Made by a program: the position numbers and the translations under genes
Origin: an uncultured Comamonadaceae bacterium
GTDB lineage: Bacteria; Pseudomonadota; Gammaproteobacteria; Burkholderiales; Burkholderiaceae_C
Direction: 5' to 3'
NCBI GenBank assembly: GCA_937893415.1
Contig: CALBWZ010000318.1
Span: 1-6,581, forward strand
Length of the DNA: 6,581 bases
Notes under the pieces: generated by a model
The model's input: the letters and a program-made list of their open reading frames with translations, nothing else
Database searches by the model: none
Told to the model about the DNA's origin: nothing
Shown: positions 6,210-6,581 of the stretch, piece by piece
How the letters are laid out: each line of letters begins with the position of its first letter
Numbering within the stretch: the stretch's first letter is position 1

Positions 6210-6581
6210 TTAGCGCTTGCCTAAGTCCCACACAGAGGTGTGGGTGTTGACCAGTCCCATGTCAAAGCAGCGTCCAGTCTGATGGTCTTGTACGGACTGC
6301 CACACCAGTGGGCTGCGGTGCCTGTCCTGGCTGTCCTGGATTTGTTGAGGCGTTAACCACAAGGCGCGAACAATGCCTTTGTCTAGCCGGCGGCCACGGT
6401 CTTCGCTGCCCACGTGGCCGCTGTAAGCAAACCGAATGTAGGTGATGTCCTGCACGGGCTTGTCAGGCCCCAACTCCCGCTGAAATCTAGCAAGATAAAT
6501 ACCCACCAAAGCGGTGGGATCAAAGTAATGGGCCGTTTCTTCGAAAGCCTCTCGGGCACAGGCTTGTTCGGGGCTTTCGCC
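6210..6581 (-). CDS. nudJ: NudJ-like Nudix hydrolase (5' end outside the window)
   Basis: C-terminal 123 residues of a Nudix phosphohydrolase; the start lies beyond position 6581. The visible part opens inside the Nudix box as GESPEQACAREAFEETAH, where R10-E11 and E14-E15 of REAFEE bind the catalytic metal. The box glycine normally found two residues after EE is alanine (Ala17). Downstream, RSPLVWQSVQDHQTGRCF (about 89-106) aligns with RSPLVAESIRCYQSGQRY of E. coli NudJ, which hydrolyses nucleoside tri- and diphosphates and thiamine-type pyrophosphates. In E. coli nudJ lies directly upstream of mnmA; here a TSUP gene lies between them. The family call is strong and the NudJ assignment rests on this C-terminal match and the context. 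The symbol is therefore given with some caution. Confidence 0.88.
   Translation of the reverse strand, partial: GESPEQACAREAFEETAHYFDPTALVGIYLARFQRELGPDKPVQDITYIRFAYSGHVGSEDRGRRLDKGIVRALWLTPQQIQDSQDRHRSPLVWQSVQDHQTGRCFDMGLVNTHTSVWDLGKR

Overview
This window looks like a chromosomal housekeeping stretch from a betaproteobacterium, most likely of the order Burkholderiales, with moderate GC content. The evidence is the protein family resemblance (a YajR-like transporter, single-stranded DNA-binding protein, MnmA, a NudJ-type Nudix hydrolase) and the gene neighbourhood: an MFS gene near ssb, and nudJ near mnmA. The genus cannot be fixed from sequence reading alone. No mobile element, CRISPR array, tRNA or rRNA was seen.

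Layout. Positions 147-1328 (+) encode a YajR-like major facilitator transporter. It converges, across a 35-bp gap, on a CLC-type chloride/proton exchanger at 1364-2812 (-), whose C-terminal tail is an asparagine-rich low-complexity stretch built from a hexanucleotide repeat. The CLC gene is divergent from ssb (2921-3445, +), with 108 bp between them. ssb has a strong Shine-Dalgarno sequence and ends at a perfect 14-bp-stem hairpin terminator (3474-3503). Next comes a 231-bp intergenic region (3446-3676), which carries a sigma70-like promoter flanked by two copies of one 13-bp palindrome. It drives an unrecognised 134-residue protein (3677-4081, +). After a 166-bp gap with no recognisable feature, three genes lie on the minus strand in transcriptional order: the end of a NudJ-like Nudix hydrolase (6210-6581, cut by the window edge), a TauE/SafE (TSUP) membrane permease (5398-6162) and mnmA (4248-5345).

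The identified genes serve separate cellular jobs: export or uptake across the inner membrane (MFS, CLC, TSUP), protection of single-stranded DNA (SSB), wobble-uridine 2-thiolation of tRNA (MnmA) and hydrolysis of nucleotide or thiamine-type pyrophosphates (NudJ). The nudJ-TSUP-mnmA set is plausibly one transcription unit. No obvious new multi-gene system is present. The least explained part is the orphan 134-residue gene with its paired palindromes around the promoter, and that is where novelty is most likely.
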